50,752 bases of DNA from Betaproteobacteria bacterium (GTDB lineage Bacteria; Pseudomonadota; Gammaproteobacteria; Burkholderiales; SHXO01), in NCBI GenBank assembly GCA_025356655.1, contig JANXRW010000003.1:1-50752 (forward strand), written 5' to 3'. The translations under genes were made by a program, and so were the position numbers. Shown here piece after piece: positions 34,206 to 42,811 of the stretch; position 1 is the first letter of the stretch, and each line of letters begins with the position of its first letter. The notes under the pieces are model-generated. The model was not told the origin of the DNA and made no database searches. It was given only the letters and a program-made list of their open reading frames with translations.

Positions 34206-34832
34206 ATGATCGAGTCAGCGGAAGCAGGTTCCCAACGCCCCACGGAGTCGTCGAGGGCTCCCTCCTTGGCGGCGCTGGAGCAAGCGCTCGCCTTACTTCC
34301 CCGTCGCGCGCCCGGCTTGGGGTCGGTGCAGCGGCTGGTCCGGCGGGTGGAGGGCGGGTTGCGCGAATCACCGGGGGAGGTTCAACTCTCGCCCTCGAGA
34401 GGGTTCCCGGGCGACGCCTGGGAGCGCACCCGGGCGCGTGACCCCGCAATGCAGCTCGCGGTGATGGACGTGCGCGTCGCGCAGATCATCAGTGCTGGCG
34501 GTCCGCTGGAGCGCTTCGGCGACCAGTTGTTCCTGGATCTGGATCTGGGCGCGGAGGCGTTGCCCCCGGGCAGCCGGCTGCAGGTCGGGGACGCCTTGCT
34601 CCAGGTCACGCCCGAGCCGCACAACGGTTGCGCGAAGTTCCAGGCGCGTTTCGGTGCGGACGCGCTAAGGTTCGTGTCAGCCCGGGCACGCCGTTTCCTG
34701 AACCTGCGCGGCATTTACCTGCAAGTGGTGGCTGAAGGCCGCGTGGCGCTGGGCGACGCGGTGCGGGTGTTGCCCGCCACGGTCACCCACGCCCCGGCGC
34801 CGCTAGGGACTGATGGAGTGATGCGAACATGA
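34206..34832 (+). CDS. MOSC domain protein
   Basis: 208 residues from ATG at 34206, preceded by GGGAGGAGG. The MOSC beta-barrel shows DPAMQLAVMDVRVA, GDQLFLDLDLG, LQVGDALLQVTPEPHNGCAKF with the conserved Cys, and RFLNLRGIYLQVV. MOSC domains occur in molybdenum cofactor sulfurases and YiiM-like enzymes that reduce N-hydroxylated compounds; stand-alone forms such as this lack a known substrate. Its stop overlaps the next gene's start by four bases. A link with the molybdenum hydroxylase at 10-14 kb is possible but not shown. Confidence 0.82.
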   Translation: MIESAEAGSQRPTESSRAPSLAALEQALALLPRRAPGLGSVQRLVRRVEGGLRESPGEVQLSPSRGFPGDAWERTRARDPAMQLAVMDVRVAQIISAGGPLERFGDQLFLDLDLGAEALPPGSRLQVGDALLQVTPEPHNGCAKFQARFGADALRFVSARARRFLNLRGIYLQVVAEGRVALGDAVRVLPATVTHAPAPLGTDGVMRT

Positions 34833-35473
34833 GCGAAGCCAAGGAGCCGGAAACCGACCTGCCGGAATCAGAACGCGCCGCGATGGTGGCGCTCACCCGG
34901 CAGTGGCTGGTGAAGGCGGTGATCGGGCTCGATCTGTGTCCCTTCGCCCGTGCGGTACATGCAGGCAACCGCATCCGCTACGTGGTGAGCGCGGCGCGCA
35001 CGCCGGAGGCGCTGCTGGAGGAACTGGCGGTGGAGCTCAGGTTCCTGGAGGGGGCGGATCCCCGGGAGTGCGAGACCACACTCATTATCCATCCCTACGT
35101 GCTGGAGGATTTTTTGGAGTACAACGACTTCCTGGACCTCGCCGATGACCTGGTAGAGGCGCTGGAATTTGATGGCGTGCTGCAGGTGGCGAGTTTCCAT
35201 CCGGGCTATCAGTTCGCCGAAACGGAACCCGACGACATCGAGAACTTCACCAACCGTTCGCCCTATCCCACCTTACACGTGCTCCGCGAAGCGAGCGTCG
35301 ATCGAGCGCTCGAGGCCTTCCCCGAGCCCTCGGAGATCTTTGAGCGTAACATGCGCACCCTTCGCCATCTTGGACGTGCGGGGTGGAATCTGCTCTGGCA
35401 GGACGCGCCGGCACCCGTACCGGCCCCTGGGCCAATGGGCAAGGGAGGAACAGGTGGAAACCGATCGCCCTGA
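34829..35473 (+). CDS. DUF1415 family protein
   Basis: 214 residues. The family signature TRQWLVKAVIGLDLCPFA near the N-terminus, IIHPYVLEDFLEYNDFL and ASFHPGYQFAETEPDD..N.TNRSPYPTLH..RE are all present. DUF1415 proteins are common in gammaproteobacteria and have no established function; the single conserved Cys and the His/Asp pattern suggest a metal or redox site. Translation is probably coupled to the MOSC gene (four-base overlap) and to arfB (20-base overlap). Confidence 0.88.
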   Translation: MSEAKEPETDLPESERAAMVALTRQWLVKAVIGLDLCPFARAVHAGNRIRYVVSAARTPEALLEELAVELRFLEGADPRECETTLIIHPYVLEDFLEYNDFLDLADDLVEALEFDGVLQVASFHPGYQFAETEPDDIENFTNRSPYPTLHVLREASVDRALEAFPEPSEIFERNMRTLRHLGRAGWNLLWQDAPAPVPAPGPMGKGGTGGNRSP

Positions 35474-35891
35474 TCTCGGGTTGGGTCAGGAGCCAGCGCT
35501 CCTGCCGCGGGAGGAGGAGGTGGAGTTCGTACCCATTCGCGCCCAGGGCCCGGGGGGGCAGAACGTCAACAAGGTCTCCAACGCGTTGCAACTGCGTTTC
35601 GACATCCATGCCTCTAGCCTCCCGGATGAATTGAAGGCAAAGCTACTCGCGCTGAACGACCAGCGGCTGAGCAACCAGGGCGTGCTGGTGATCAAGTCTC
35701 AGGAATATCGCAGCCTTGAGCAAAACCGGGCTGCCGGCCTCGCCCGCCTGCGCGAACTGGTCGCCGGCGCCGCCGTGGTGCAGCGCCCGCGCCGGCCCAC
35801 ACGGCCCACGCGCAGCGCGCAGCGAAAGCGTGTCGATAGTAAGGTCCGGCGCGGCCTCGTAAAAGCCCTGCGTGGCCGGATCAGCGATTGA
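35454..35891 (+). CDS. arfB: Alternative ribosome-rescue factor B (YaeJ)
   Basis: 145 residues from GTG at 35454 (ribosome-binding site GGGAGG). The GGQ peptidyl-tRNA hydrolysis motif is in RAQGPGGQNVNKV, followed by SNALQLRFDI and SQEYRSLEQNR. The C-terminal tail is rich in Lys and Arg (RSAQRKRVDSKVRRGL), as needed to enter the empty mRNA channel. ArfB frees ribosomes stalled on mRNAs lacking a stop codon. The larger open frame from 35169 is a shadow of the preceding gene. Confidence 0.92.
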   Translation: METDRPDLGLGQEPALLPREEEVEFVPIRAQGPGGQNVNKVSNALQLRFDIHASSLPDELKAKLLALNDQRLSNQGVLVIKSQEYRSLEQNRAAGLARLRELVAGAAVVQRPRRPTRPTRSAQRKRVDSKVRRGLVKALRGRISD

Positions 35892-36075
35892 TTGGGCCAG
35901 CACCGTCGACGCGGCCGGCGCGGGTTTAGCTGGCCGGCGTTTCTCCTGGGCCCCTTGTGGGTGCTCGTGCTCCTGGCGCTGCTGGATGCCTATGCCCCGT
36001 ACCTGCACCAGATGCTGTTTCCCGCCAGCGCAACCAATCCCGCAATTTCAGGACTCCTGACCTGGGCGACATATC
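35892..36075 (+). pseudogene. Membrane protein fragment truncated by a transposase remnant
   Basis: A TTG-started frame directly after arfB encodes FSWPAFLLGPLWVLVLLALLDAYAPY, a single clear membrane span after a basic leader, and then runs into the transposase remnant at 36076. Only about 60 residues are independent of the remnant. It may be the 5' part of a small membrane gene whose end was replaced. Family not recognised. Confidence 0.4.
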
Positions 36076-36780
36076 TCACGCAACCTCAGGTGTCTCGTAG
36101 ACGGGCGTCGGCTGCGTTCCTGGGTAGCAGACCTCCAGGGCGTTGAGCGTTTCGCAGCGCTTGGTCAGGGCTTTGTTGTGCCGGGGCTTGGCCCGGGAAT
36201 GAACCCGCACCAGCAGGCGCTGCTGCGCGGGCAGGGGCACGATGTCGGCGCTGCTCAGCAGCATCTCGCGCACCAGGGCTCGGCCGTCAGCTTCGGTGCG
36301 CACCGCGTTGAGCGTAAGGCCGCGCACCCGCGCCGTCTCGGCCCTGAAGGCGAGCATCTTGATCGTGTCGGTGAGGTGCTTGGCCTCCGGGGCGAGCCTG
36401 ACGATGTCGTCCTCGGGCAGCGTCTTCAGCGGCACCCGCCTGGGGCAGGCCGCTGGAGTTTGCTCGAGCTGCTGGCACTGCGCCTCGGCCGCGCGCAGCT
36501 GCCGGGTCAGGTCGGCCTGTGCGATCTTGAACCCGCCCATAGCGGGCCGCAGCGCCTCCGGGTTGGCGCGGGCCTGCTGGCCGTAGGCTTGTTCGAGTTC
36601 GACGACGCTGGCTCGGGCCACGCGAAGATCGACTTCGGCCGGCTCCACCGCATAGTTGACCGGCGCGTCCAGGGCGACGCGCTGGCGCATGTAGCGGAAG
36701 AAGTTCTCCAGGGTCCAGCGCTGGAACATGCGCCAGGCCACCACCTCGCTGAGGGTCGCGCGCGCAAGCCTCGACATCAC
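36076..36780 (-). pseudogene. Transposase C-terminal remnant
   Basis: About 230 residues in one minus frame with MFQRWTLENFFRYMRQRVAL, a motif (RW..ENFF.YMR...ALD...Y..EP) that I associate with a family of DDE-type transposases. Next comes a helical region with REMLLSSADIVPLPAQQRLLVRVHSRAKP and a natural stop. The catalytic N-terminal half is absent: the frame upstream of about 36780 is antisense to other sequence. The exact IS family is uncertain. Confidence 0.55.
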
Positions 36781-36787
36781 GACCTGG

Positions 36788-37089
36788 GGCCGCCCCGTGC
36801 GCTCCCCCGCAGGGCTGCGGCCGGCGCCATCATCGCCACCCACGCCGGTAAGCGCCCGGTCCACGTGGCGTTTGCGGACGAAGCCGGCGCGGCGCGGCCG
36901 GTGACCATTGCCCCCGGCGAAGCGCATCGCTTCGAAATCGGCGGGGAAACGCTCCAGTTGGTCGAGCGCGGCGGCGCCGATGTCCTGTCGATCGTCAAGT
37001 TGGGGCGGGGTATTTGGCGTCAGGTGCTCGAGGAAGAGCCCGAGTCGCCTGCCGCACCCAAGCCGCGGAAGCGCGGCGCCAAGGCATGA
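36788..37089 (+). pseudogene. C-terminal fragment of an unrecognised protein
   Basis: The last 95 or so codons of a plus frame read like real coding sequence: IATHAGKRPVHVAFADEAGA, then VTIAPGEAHRFEIGGETLQL and SIVKLGRGIWRQVLEEE, ending in a basic tail and stop. The frame upstream is antisense to the transposase remnant, so the N-terminus has been lost. I do not recognise the family. Confidence 0.35.
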
Positions 37090-37281
37090 ACCGGCTCCTG
37101 CAACAACAAGCTCGCTTCGGCGGTTCCGGGGAACGAATGTCGCAATGGCACTCCGAAATGGACATCCAGCCTCCCGAAAATCCGCCGCGCGCGCCGCGCG
37201 CAGACGAACATCCTGCGGCGAAGGGCGCGCAAGCGGCGGTTCGCGCCAGTCGCGCAGCCTGTGTCGACCTGTCGTCTCGCG

Positions 37282-37710
37282 TCACTCAATGTGCACCACC
37301 TCGTATTCGTGGTACTTCGTCAGATAGTCGGCGATCAGCGTGCGGTGGCACTCGTGCGGGTCTTTCTCCGAGCACATCAGGCAAGTATGCCCCTGCTGTT
37401 GACGCAGCCGTGCCGTGAGAAGGGCTCCGGACGCTTCGAGCAACTGTTCGTAAGGAGACTGCCAGGCCGACTCGCCGAGGCTGTTGAACAGATTGCCCAG
37501 TTCGAGGAACGAGACGTAGCCGAGGCCGGCACGCGCGAACAGCGGTGCGATGCCCGTATCCGGGTTGCGTGTGAGCTTGTAATAGTTCATGTAGGCGCTG
37601 TCGGGTCGCAAGCGGACGTCGGCCACGGTTCCGATGCCGTGATCCTGCAGGCTCTGAATCAGTGAGGTCGGCGTACGGCCGCCGTAGCCGATGGTATGGA
37701 TGACTGGCAT
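37282..37710 (-). CDS. DUF488 family protein
   Basis: 142 residues from ATG at 37710 (GGGAGA upstream); a frame open to 37899 has no support. It starts PVIHTIGYGGRTPTSLIQSL and has VADVRLRPDSAY and CLMCSEKDPHECHRTLIADYL. The Asp-Val-Arg motif and the Cys..CHR cluster are family hallmarks and look like a catalytic or metal site. Function is not established. It sits alone between transposase remnants and the hipBA module. Confidence 0.85.
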   Translation of the reverse strand: MPVIHTIGYGGRTPTSLIQSLQDHGIGTVADVRLRPDSAYMNYYKLTRNPDTGIAPLFARAGLGYVSFLELGNLFNSLGESAWQSPYEQLLEASGALLTARLRQQQGHTCLMCSEKDPHECHRTLIADYLTKYHEYEVVHIE

Positions 37711-38240
37711 GGTGCGTTCTCCCGTAGGTTCGGTAGAAGGGCCGCGCAGCGGTGCTTTAAGCGCCGCGCGTGAGACGTAGCGTGCGTGAATTCCCGTCCC
37801 GCCGCTTCTCCAATCCGCACAATCTTCCGTCCCCGGTGCCGAGATTGTGCAGATATAGCGTGGCCACCGACCCAACCTCCGCGTAACGTGTCCCGCCACA
37901 AACCGGCACGGTGCGCATGGCCGGCCGCGCCTCCGTCATCCCGCGCCGTCAAGCCTGGTATGGCGATGTCGGCACGACGTATGAATACAGCGGCATCGAA
38001 CTCGCACCCCAGCCCTGGCGCCGCACGATGCGGCCCGCAGGGGTCTCTTACCGATTATCGGTGCTTTATGCTACATTATCGTGTCGATTTCGATATGGTA
38101 AATCATTTAAAGCAATTAACATTCTATATTAGACATATAATTTGTTATAAAGATATACCGGTCAACATGTGTAATTCAGCACATAAAACCCCGCTGCACA
38201 CATAAAATAGCGAACCAAACACATTATAGTGGAATATCCA
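37711..38240. promoter_or_regulatory. hipBA upstream region: AT-rich, with dyads and direct repeats
   Basis: From about 38060 to 38240 the DNA is strikingly AT-rich compared with its surroundings. It holds a palindrome CCGATTATCGG (38051-38061), a dyad TATCG-N9-CGATA (38077-38095) that recalls the TATCC-N8-GGATA operators of E. coli HipB, and a near-direct repeat GCACATAAAA (38179-38188) / GCACACATAAAA (38196-38207). These are candidate HipB operators. A minus-strand coding-like remnant (VPVCGGTRYAEVGSVATLYL, near 37757-37939) lies to the left. Confidence 0.45.
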
Positions 38241-38585
38241 ATGCCCCCTTCCGAGCGCCTGACCACGGACGAGCTGCTCGCCGAGCTCGGCCGCAACATT
38301 CGCAGCGTGCGAGTCCAGCGCGGCATCGAGCAGGCCCAACTGGCCGAGCGGGCCGGCATCAGCACGAGCGCCCTGTCCCATCTCGAAAACGGCCACGGCA
38401 GCGCCTTGCAAAGCTTTGTCCGTGTCCTGCGGGCGCTGGGTCTGGAGGACGGATTGGCTAGGCTGGTGCCCGGCGCGGTGTTCGATCCCTTGAGCCTCAC
38501 CCGCGCGGCCACGCCACGGCAGCGCGCCCGCCGGCCTCGCAAGTCAGCACCCGCGAGCCATGCCACCACGCAAGCTGGCCGCTGA
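38241..38585 (+). CDS. hipB: HipB-like antitoxin (XRE helix-turn-helix)
   Basis: 114 residues from ATG at 38241. The XRE-type helix-turn-helix is clear: LGRNIRSVRVQRGIEQAQLA, then ERAGISTSALSHLENGHGSA, LQSFVRVLRALGLED. The tail is basic (RQRARRPRKS). It should repress its own operon and neutralise the downstream HipA kinase. It overlaps hipA by 26 bases. GTG at 38229 is an alternative start. Confidence 0.88.
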   Translation: MPPSERLTTDELLAELGRNIRSVRVQRGIEQAQLAERAGISTSALSHLENGHGSALQSFVRVLRALGLEDGLARLVPGAVFDPLSLTRAATPRQRARRPRKSAPASHATTQAGR

Positions 38586-39906
38586 AGCACAGCCGACCGG
38601 CCGACCGGCACGTGGGCGCTACGCCCCCGTCGTCCGCGTCAATGTGTATCTGTGGGGCATGCACGCGGGCGCCGCGGCCCGCGACCCGTCCACCGGCTAT
38701 TACGCGTTCAACTACACGCCCGAATTCCGCCGCACGGGCATCGAGCCGGCTCCGCTGCGCATGCCGACCGCGGGCGGCCCCTACGTGTTTCCCGAACTCC
38801 ACGCGGTGACATGGCATCGCCTGCCCGCCATGCTGGGCGACGCGCTGCCGGACGATTTCGGCAATGCGCTGATCGATGCCTACATGGCCGAGCGCGGCGT
38901 GCGCAGCGAGCAGGTGACACCGCTCGACCGGCTGGCCTACATGGGCGCGCGCTCGATGGGCGCGCTGACCTTCCAGCCGGCGCGCGGCCCGACCATCCAC
39001 CAGGCCACGCCCATCGAGATGGGTGCACTGGTGGACAAGGCCCGCCAGGCCGTCCATGGCACCCTGCAGGACGACGGGCAAGCGGTACGCGCCCTCAAGA
39101 CCCTCATCGACGTCGGCACCTCCGCGGGCGGTGCGCGCGCGAAGGCGGTGATCGCCTACAACCCGCAGACGCGCGAAATCCGCTCCGGACAGTTCGACGC
39201 CCCGCCCGGTTTCGAGCACTGGCTGCTCAAGTTCGACGGCATGGGCCGCGACAAGGAACTTGGCGCCGCTCAGGCCTACGGACGCATTGAATATGCCTAC
39301 CACCTGATGGCCCGCGCGGCTGGCATCGAAATGAGCGACTGCCGACTGCTCGAGGAGGGCGGGCGCGCCCATTTCATGACGCGCCGCTTCGACCGCGAAG
39401 CAGGCAACGTGCGCCATCACACCCAGACGCTGTGCGCGATGGACCACCTGAACTACAAGCTCAAGGAGGCGAACAGCTACGCGCAGTGGTTTCTGACCCT
39501 CGACAAGCTCGACCTTCCCTACGAGGCCTTCGAGGAAGCCTTTCGCCGCATGGTGTTCAACGTGATGGGCCGCAATTGCGACGACCACACCAAGAACATC
39601 TCGTTCTGCCTACGCCAGGCGGGCCGCTGGGAACTGGCCCCGGCCTACGACGTGACCTTCGCCCACAACCCGCAGGGCGAATGGACCCGCCAGCACCTCA
39701 TGGCGGTCAACGGCAGGTTCCGCGACCCTACCGAGGGGGACTTGCTGGCCATGGCGGAGCGCTCCGCGATCGGCTCGGCGCGCAAGGTCATCGGGCAGGT
39801 GCGCGCGGCGATACGCCGCTGGCCAGAATTCGCCGCCGCTGCCCGCGTGCCGTCTGACGTGATGGAGGAGATCGGGCGACAGCAACTGCTGCTTCTGCCC
39901 GGGTGA
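38560..39906 (+). CDS. hipA: HipA-family Ser/Thr kinase toxin
   Basis: 448 residues, full length. The N-terminal HipA domain (VNVYLWGMHAGA, with DDFG in place of the usual GLLPE region), then the kinase-like HipA_C part: KFDGMGRDKELG, EYAYHLMARAAGIEMSDCRL and FDREAGNVRHHTQTLCAMD. Catalytic NVMGRNCDDHTKNISF carries Asp/His/Asn, and the metal-binding Asp is in APAYDVTFA. The gatekeeper-type features of E. coli HipA are partly changed. E. coli HipA phosphorylates GltX; the target here is unknown. It overlaps hipB. Confidence 0.9.
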   Translation: MPPRKLAAEAQPTGRPARGRYAPVVRVNVYLWGMHAGAAARDPSTGYYAFNYTPEFRRTGIEPAPLRMPTAGGPYVFPELHAVTWHRLPAMLGDALPDDFGNALIDAYMAERGVRSEQVTPLDRLAYMGARSMGALTFQPARGPTIHQATPIEMGALVDKARQAVHGTLQDDGQAVRALKTLIDVGTSAGGARAKAVIAYNPQTREIRSGQFDAPPGFEHWLLKFDGMGRDKELGAAQAYGRIEYAYHLMARAAGIEMSDCRLLEEGGRAHFMTRRFDREAGNVRHHTQTLCAMDHLNYKLKEANSYAQWFLTLDKLDLPYEAFEEAFRRMVFNVMGRNCDDHTKNISFCLRQAGRWELAPAYDVTFAHNPQGEWTRQHLMAVNGRFRDPTEGDLLAMAERSAIGSARKVIGQVRAAIRRWPEFAAAARVPSDVMEEIGRQQLLLLPG

Positions 39907-39938
39907 AAGACGGTTGTGGCTCCACAAGACTACCGCCG

Positions 39939-39949
39939 CCGATTATCGG
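39939..39949. repeat. Palindrome CCGATTATCGG after hipA, second copy
   Basis: CCGATTATCGG at 39939-39949, identical to the copy at 38051-38061, so the two bracket the hipBA module. The extended palindrome here is CGCCGATTATCGGCG. A shorter version, CCGATTATCG, occurs at 48374-48383 upstream of yggX. Confidence 0.55.
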
Positions 39950-40164
39950 CGATGCAAAACGGCAAACGGTGGTGCGATGCGACGGCTTGATTCCCTGAGA
40001 ATCACTGCGGCGAAAACAAGAAAGAATGCCATAGCATCTATTTTAGTCATCTCCCAACCCAATTCCTTGAAAAGTAGCGAATCATCTTTTTGTTGAAAAT
40101 GCCTGGGAAATCCGCAAAAATCGCTGGCAGAACGCCTTTTATCGTCATGCACATTCCCGTGTGA

Positions 40165-40376
40165 ACCCCTCAGGATCTGGGTCTTGCCGCGATAGCGGCC
40201 CGCAAGTCCCAGAAGGTCCGCCTGGACGACGCCGCCGGCAGCGCCCGCGTGAGCCCGTGCTGGCCCGCGAGGTGGAATACGGCAAGGGCACGGTTTCCAT
40301 CGGCAAGGCGATGCAGTCGCTGGCCGAACTCGGCGTGCGCATGAGCGTGGAGATCCCGGATTCCGCAGCTCCGCTC
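40165..40376 (+). pseudogene. hipB-like antitoxin, frameshifted and interrupted by an IS66 end
   Basis: Two plus frames join to an XRE protein: LGLAAIAARKSQKVRLDDAA followed by GSARVS, then, in another frame, LAREVEYGKGTVSIGKAMQS followed by LAELGVRMSVE. The GKGTVSIGK..Q.LA.LGV pattern is typical of HipB-like antitoxins. The gene has a one- or two-base shift near 40258 and is cut at 40377, where an IS66-type end (GTAAGTGTCC) begins. Confidence 0.55.
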
Positions 40377-40690
40377 GTAAGTGTCCGGTAATCCACGTCC
40401 TCGGGGTCCTGTCCGGAGATGCACGGATTGAGTCGGCTACCGGACTCATAGAAGCTGGAGCCTCCTGTCCATAGTGAGGCGGTGATGGCGATGAACGACG
40501 AAGAACTCGGTGGCGGCAAGCGGCGCGGAGCAGGGGCCCTGCGGGGAAAGCGAAGCGAGGAGGACTGGAAGCGCCTGGGGGTGGAGTTCAAGGCATCGGG
40601 ATTGTCGGCCCGTGCCTTCGGTCAACCGCGTGGGGTGGCCCCGCGCACCCTTTTGAGCCGGGCCACACGGATACTTCGGGGGCAGCAGTT
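40377..40690 (+). mobile_element. IS66-family remnant (left end plus truncated accessory gene)
   Basis: GTAAGTGTCCGGTAATCC at 40377 has the form of an IS66 terminal repeat and begins exactly where the broken hipB-like frame ends. From ATG at 40485, MAMNDEELGGGKRRGAGALR, then RSEEDWKRLGVEFKASGLSARAF, is the helix-turn-helix part of an IS66 accessory protein, lost after about 55 residues (near 40660). Nothing of the transposase gene remains. Confidence 0.6.
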
Positions 40691-41047
40691 ACCTGGCACT
40701 AACAGATTTGTGCTTCCCTTGATTCATGCGGGTTTCCGGCCGATCTTCGAGTGAGCCGGCTGCGGTGGGCGCTTTTTACGGGGTCCGTGGCAATGCCCGG
40801 GTGGAGGCTTGCGCCGGCGCGGCTTCCTTGAGCAAAGGCCCTCAGCGGCGCCAGCCGCGATCCCCGACCGCCGTCAGGTGGACGCCCGGACTGACCCGCT
40901 CACGCCGGGTCAAGGCGCTCAGTAAATAACGCCCTGGATGCGGGCGTTTCGCGGCTGCATGCCCGGGGGACCGGGGTTTATCCTGCGCCTGCATCGCCCG
41001 GAAGGAAGCGGCCGTGGGCACGGCGCGGCGGGCCGCTGGAGACCACC
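40691..41047. other. Intergenic, no gene seen
   Basis: About 350 bases between the IS66 remnant and the PilT-like gene. Frames on both strands are short and Arg-rich, with no motif. Nothing recognisable. Confidence 0.5.
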
Positions 41048-42136
41048 ATGCTTTCACCGCTCGCCGCACGCATCATGGATTTGATGCATTCAGGGGCTCC
41101 GTTTACCGACATGCACCTGCGGGAGGGCCTCGGCATCCGGGTACTGACCCCCCGCGCCTGGGCACTTGCCGACGAGAGGCCAGCGGCACGCGCGGAACTG
41201 GAGGGGCTGCTCGACGGTATCGAGCCTTGCTGGCGCGAACTGCTCCGCGGTGGGCGGGCGATTGCCCGCGCCTTGGATCTGCCCACCCTGCGCCTGCGCA
41301 TGAACGTCTTCACCACCGATGGTGGGCGACACCTCAATCTCGCCCTGCGCGCACTGCCTCCCCAGCCCATGTCGCTGAAAGACACCGGCCTGCCGCTTTA
41401 CGTGAAGGAGATGCTCGAGCGGGGCAAGGGCCTGATTCTGGTCACCGGCGCCACGCGCTCCGGGAAGACCACCACGCTGGCGGCCCTGCTGCGGCAGATC
41501 AACGAGACCCGCGCAGATCACATCGTCACTATCGAGGACCCCATCGAATACGTGCTTCGGCCGGAGCGCGCCATGATCTCCCAAAAAGAGGTGGGTAAGG
41601 ACACGGAGAGTTTCTTGATGGGCCTCAAGGACGCGTTGCGCCAGAGTCCCGACGTGATCATGATCGGCGAGGTGCGCGACCAGGAGACCGCGCAGGTGAT
41701 GCTGCAGGCAGCGGAGTCGGGCCATTTGGTGCTGGCTACCCTGCACGCAACGAGCGCGGCCGGCGCCATTTCGAAGCTCACGGCTTTCTTCCGGCCGGAG
41801 GAAGCCGAGCAGCGCCGCTACACGCTGGCCAATACCTTGATCGGGGTCATCTACCAGGTGCTCTTGCCCAAGGCGGCCTTCGATGGGTTCGTGTTAGCCG
41901 CGGAGATCCTCGCCAACAACGCTCAATTGGCCAAGGCCATCGGCGACCCCAGCCGGGCTTCTCTGATCGGGGAGCAGTTGCGCCGGGGCGAGGACAAGAT
42001 GTCGCGCTCGCTCAACGACGCGCTGCTGGACTTGGTGGGGGCGCGCAAGCTCACCGCCTCCGATGCCCAGCGCGCCTCCTACGATGTGCTGGACCTGCGC
42101 CAGCGGCTCGATCATGCGGGCGGTCCGCTGCGCTAG
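41048..42136 (+). CDS. PilT/PilU-like type IV pilus retraction ATPase
   Basis: 362 residues, the length of PilT/PilU. Walker A at 134-143 (GATRSGKTTT), Asp box IVTIEDPIEYV, Walker B DVIMIGEVRDQETA, and His box HLVLATLHATSAAGAI. The N-terminal PAS-like part keeps DMHLREGLGIRVL. The sequence is PilU-like in places and is a hexameric ATPase that drives pilus retraction or its modulation. It stands alone, without pilT, pilU or other pilus genes nearby, so its partner lies elsewhere. Confidence 0.85.
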   Translation: MLSPLAARIMDLMHSGAPFTDMHLREGLGIRVLTPRAWALADERPAARAELEGLLDGIEPCWRELLRGGRAIARALDLPTLRLRMNVFTTDGGRHLNLALRALPPQPMSLKDTGLPLYVKEMLERGKGLILVTGATRSGKTTTLAALLRQINETRADHIVTIEDPIEYVLRPERAMISQKEVGKDTESFLMGLKDALRQSPDVIMIGEVRDQETAQVMLQAAESGHLVLATLHATSAAGAISKLTAFFRPEEAEQRRYTLANTLIGVIYQVLLPKAAFDGFVLAAEILANNAQLAKAIGDPSRASLIGEQLRRGEDKMSRSLNDALLDLVGARKLTASDAQRASYDVLDLRQRLDHAGGPLR

Positions 42137-42309
42137 GCGTCAAAGTGGCGTGGATCGCCTTCAGGCGCCGCACCGGTAATTCGCTGCATGTCCAGTCTCC
42201 TTGGCGCTCTTATGCCCAAAATAGAAGTGGAAGTGCGCCACTTTAATGGGTGCATTGTTTGATTTGCGCCAAAAACTGGGCGTAGGAAAAGGCAACGGGT
42301 ACCCAAAAA

Positions 42310-42441
42310 ATGATCTCCGCCGGCGAGTATGAAGCCGTCGTAAACGCGGTCCGCACGCGGCTGGACGGCGCGAGCATGGAAAGGCTCCCGTCTGCTCGAC
42401 GAGGGCGTGGCCAAAAGAACGCCGCAACGCCGGCTGAATAA
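42310..42441 (+). other. Small open frame, 43 codons, uncertain
   Basis: MISAGEYEAVVNAVRTRLDG and onward, ending TAA at 42441. Composition is protein-like but no ribosome-binding site or family was recognised. The rest of 42137-42508 holds no other gene. Confidence 0.25.
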
Positions 42442-42508
42442 GCGGGTCAAGCCGGGCAGACTGGGTGGCAAGGGCCGCAACCGCCGCGCAGCTTGGAACG
42501 TCGTTACC

Positions 42509-42552
42509 TTGACAGGCGGCTCAGCATGACTAAACTAACCGGGTCTAGTTTA
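42509..42552 (+). promoter_or_regulatory. Promoter and operator of the Phd/PIN module
   Basis: TTGACA (42509-42514), 16 bases, TAAACT (42531-42536): a good sigma-70 promoter. A perfect 7-base dyad, TAAACTA (42531-42537) / TAGTTTA (42546-42552), overlaps the -10 box. This is where an autorepressing antitoxin would bind. The GGAGG ribosome-binding site follows. Confidence 0.7.
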
Positions 42553-42565
42553 TTGGAGGCGCGCC

Positions 42566-42811
42566 ATGCTTATCGTCAATATCCATGAAGCAAAAACGCA
42601 GCTCTCTCGGTTGGTTGAGCAGGCTGCCCGGGGGGAGCCGTTCATTATCGCGAAGGCGGGCCGGCCCATGGTGAAGGTTTGCGCCCTTGATGCGCCCGTG
42701 GCTGGCCAGAGGCGGCGCCTGGGCTTTCTCACCGGCGAGATATCGGTACCCGACGATTTTGACCGAATGTTCGACGCGCAGATCGAGTCTCTTTTTAGTG
42801 GCGGCAAGTGA
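42566..42811 (+). CDS. Phd/YefM-type antitoxin
   Basis: 81 residues after TTGGAGG. MLIVNIHEAKTQLSRLVEQA...GEPFIIAKAGRPMVKV is the classic Phd/YefM DNA-binding and dimerisation part. The C-terminal LGFLTGEISVPDDFD segment is typical of antitoxins paired with PIN toxins. Stop overlaps the toxin start by four bases. Likely autoregulated through the dyad at 42531-42552. Confidence 0.9.
   Translation: MLIVNIHEAKTQLSRLVEQAARGEPFIIAKAGRPMVKVCALDAPVAGQRRRLGFLTGEISVPDDFDRMFDAQIESLFSGGK

Noticed and set aside
42228..42262. GTGCGCC...GGGTGCA as an NtrC site
   Set aside because: The half-sites are too far apart (21 bases rather than 17), and no nitrogen-regulated gene follows.
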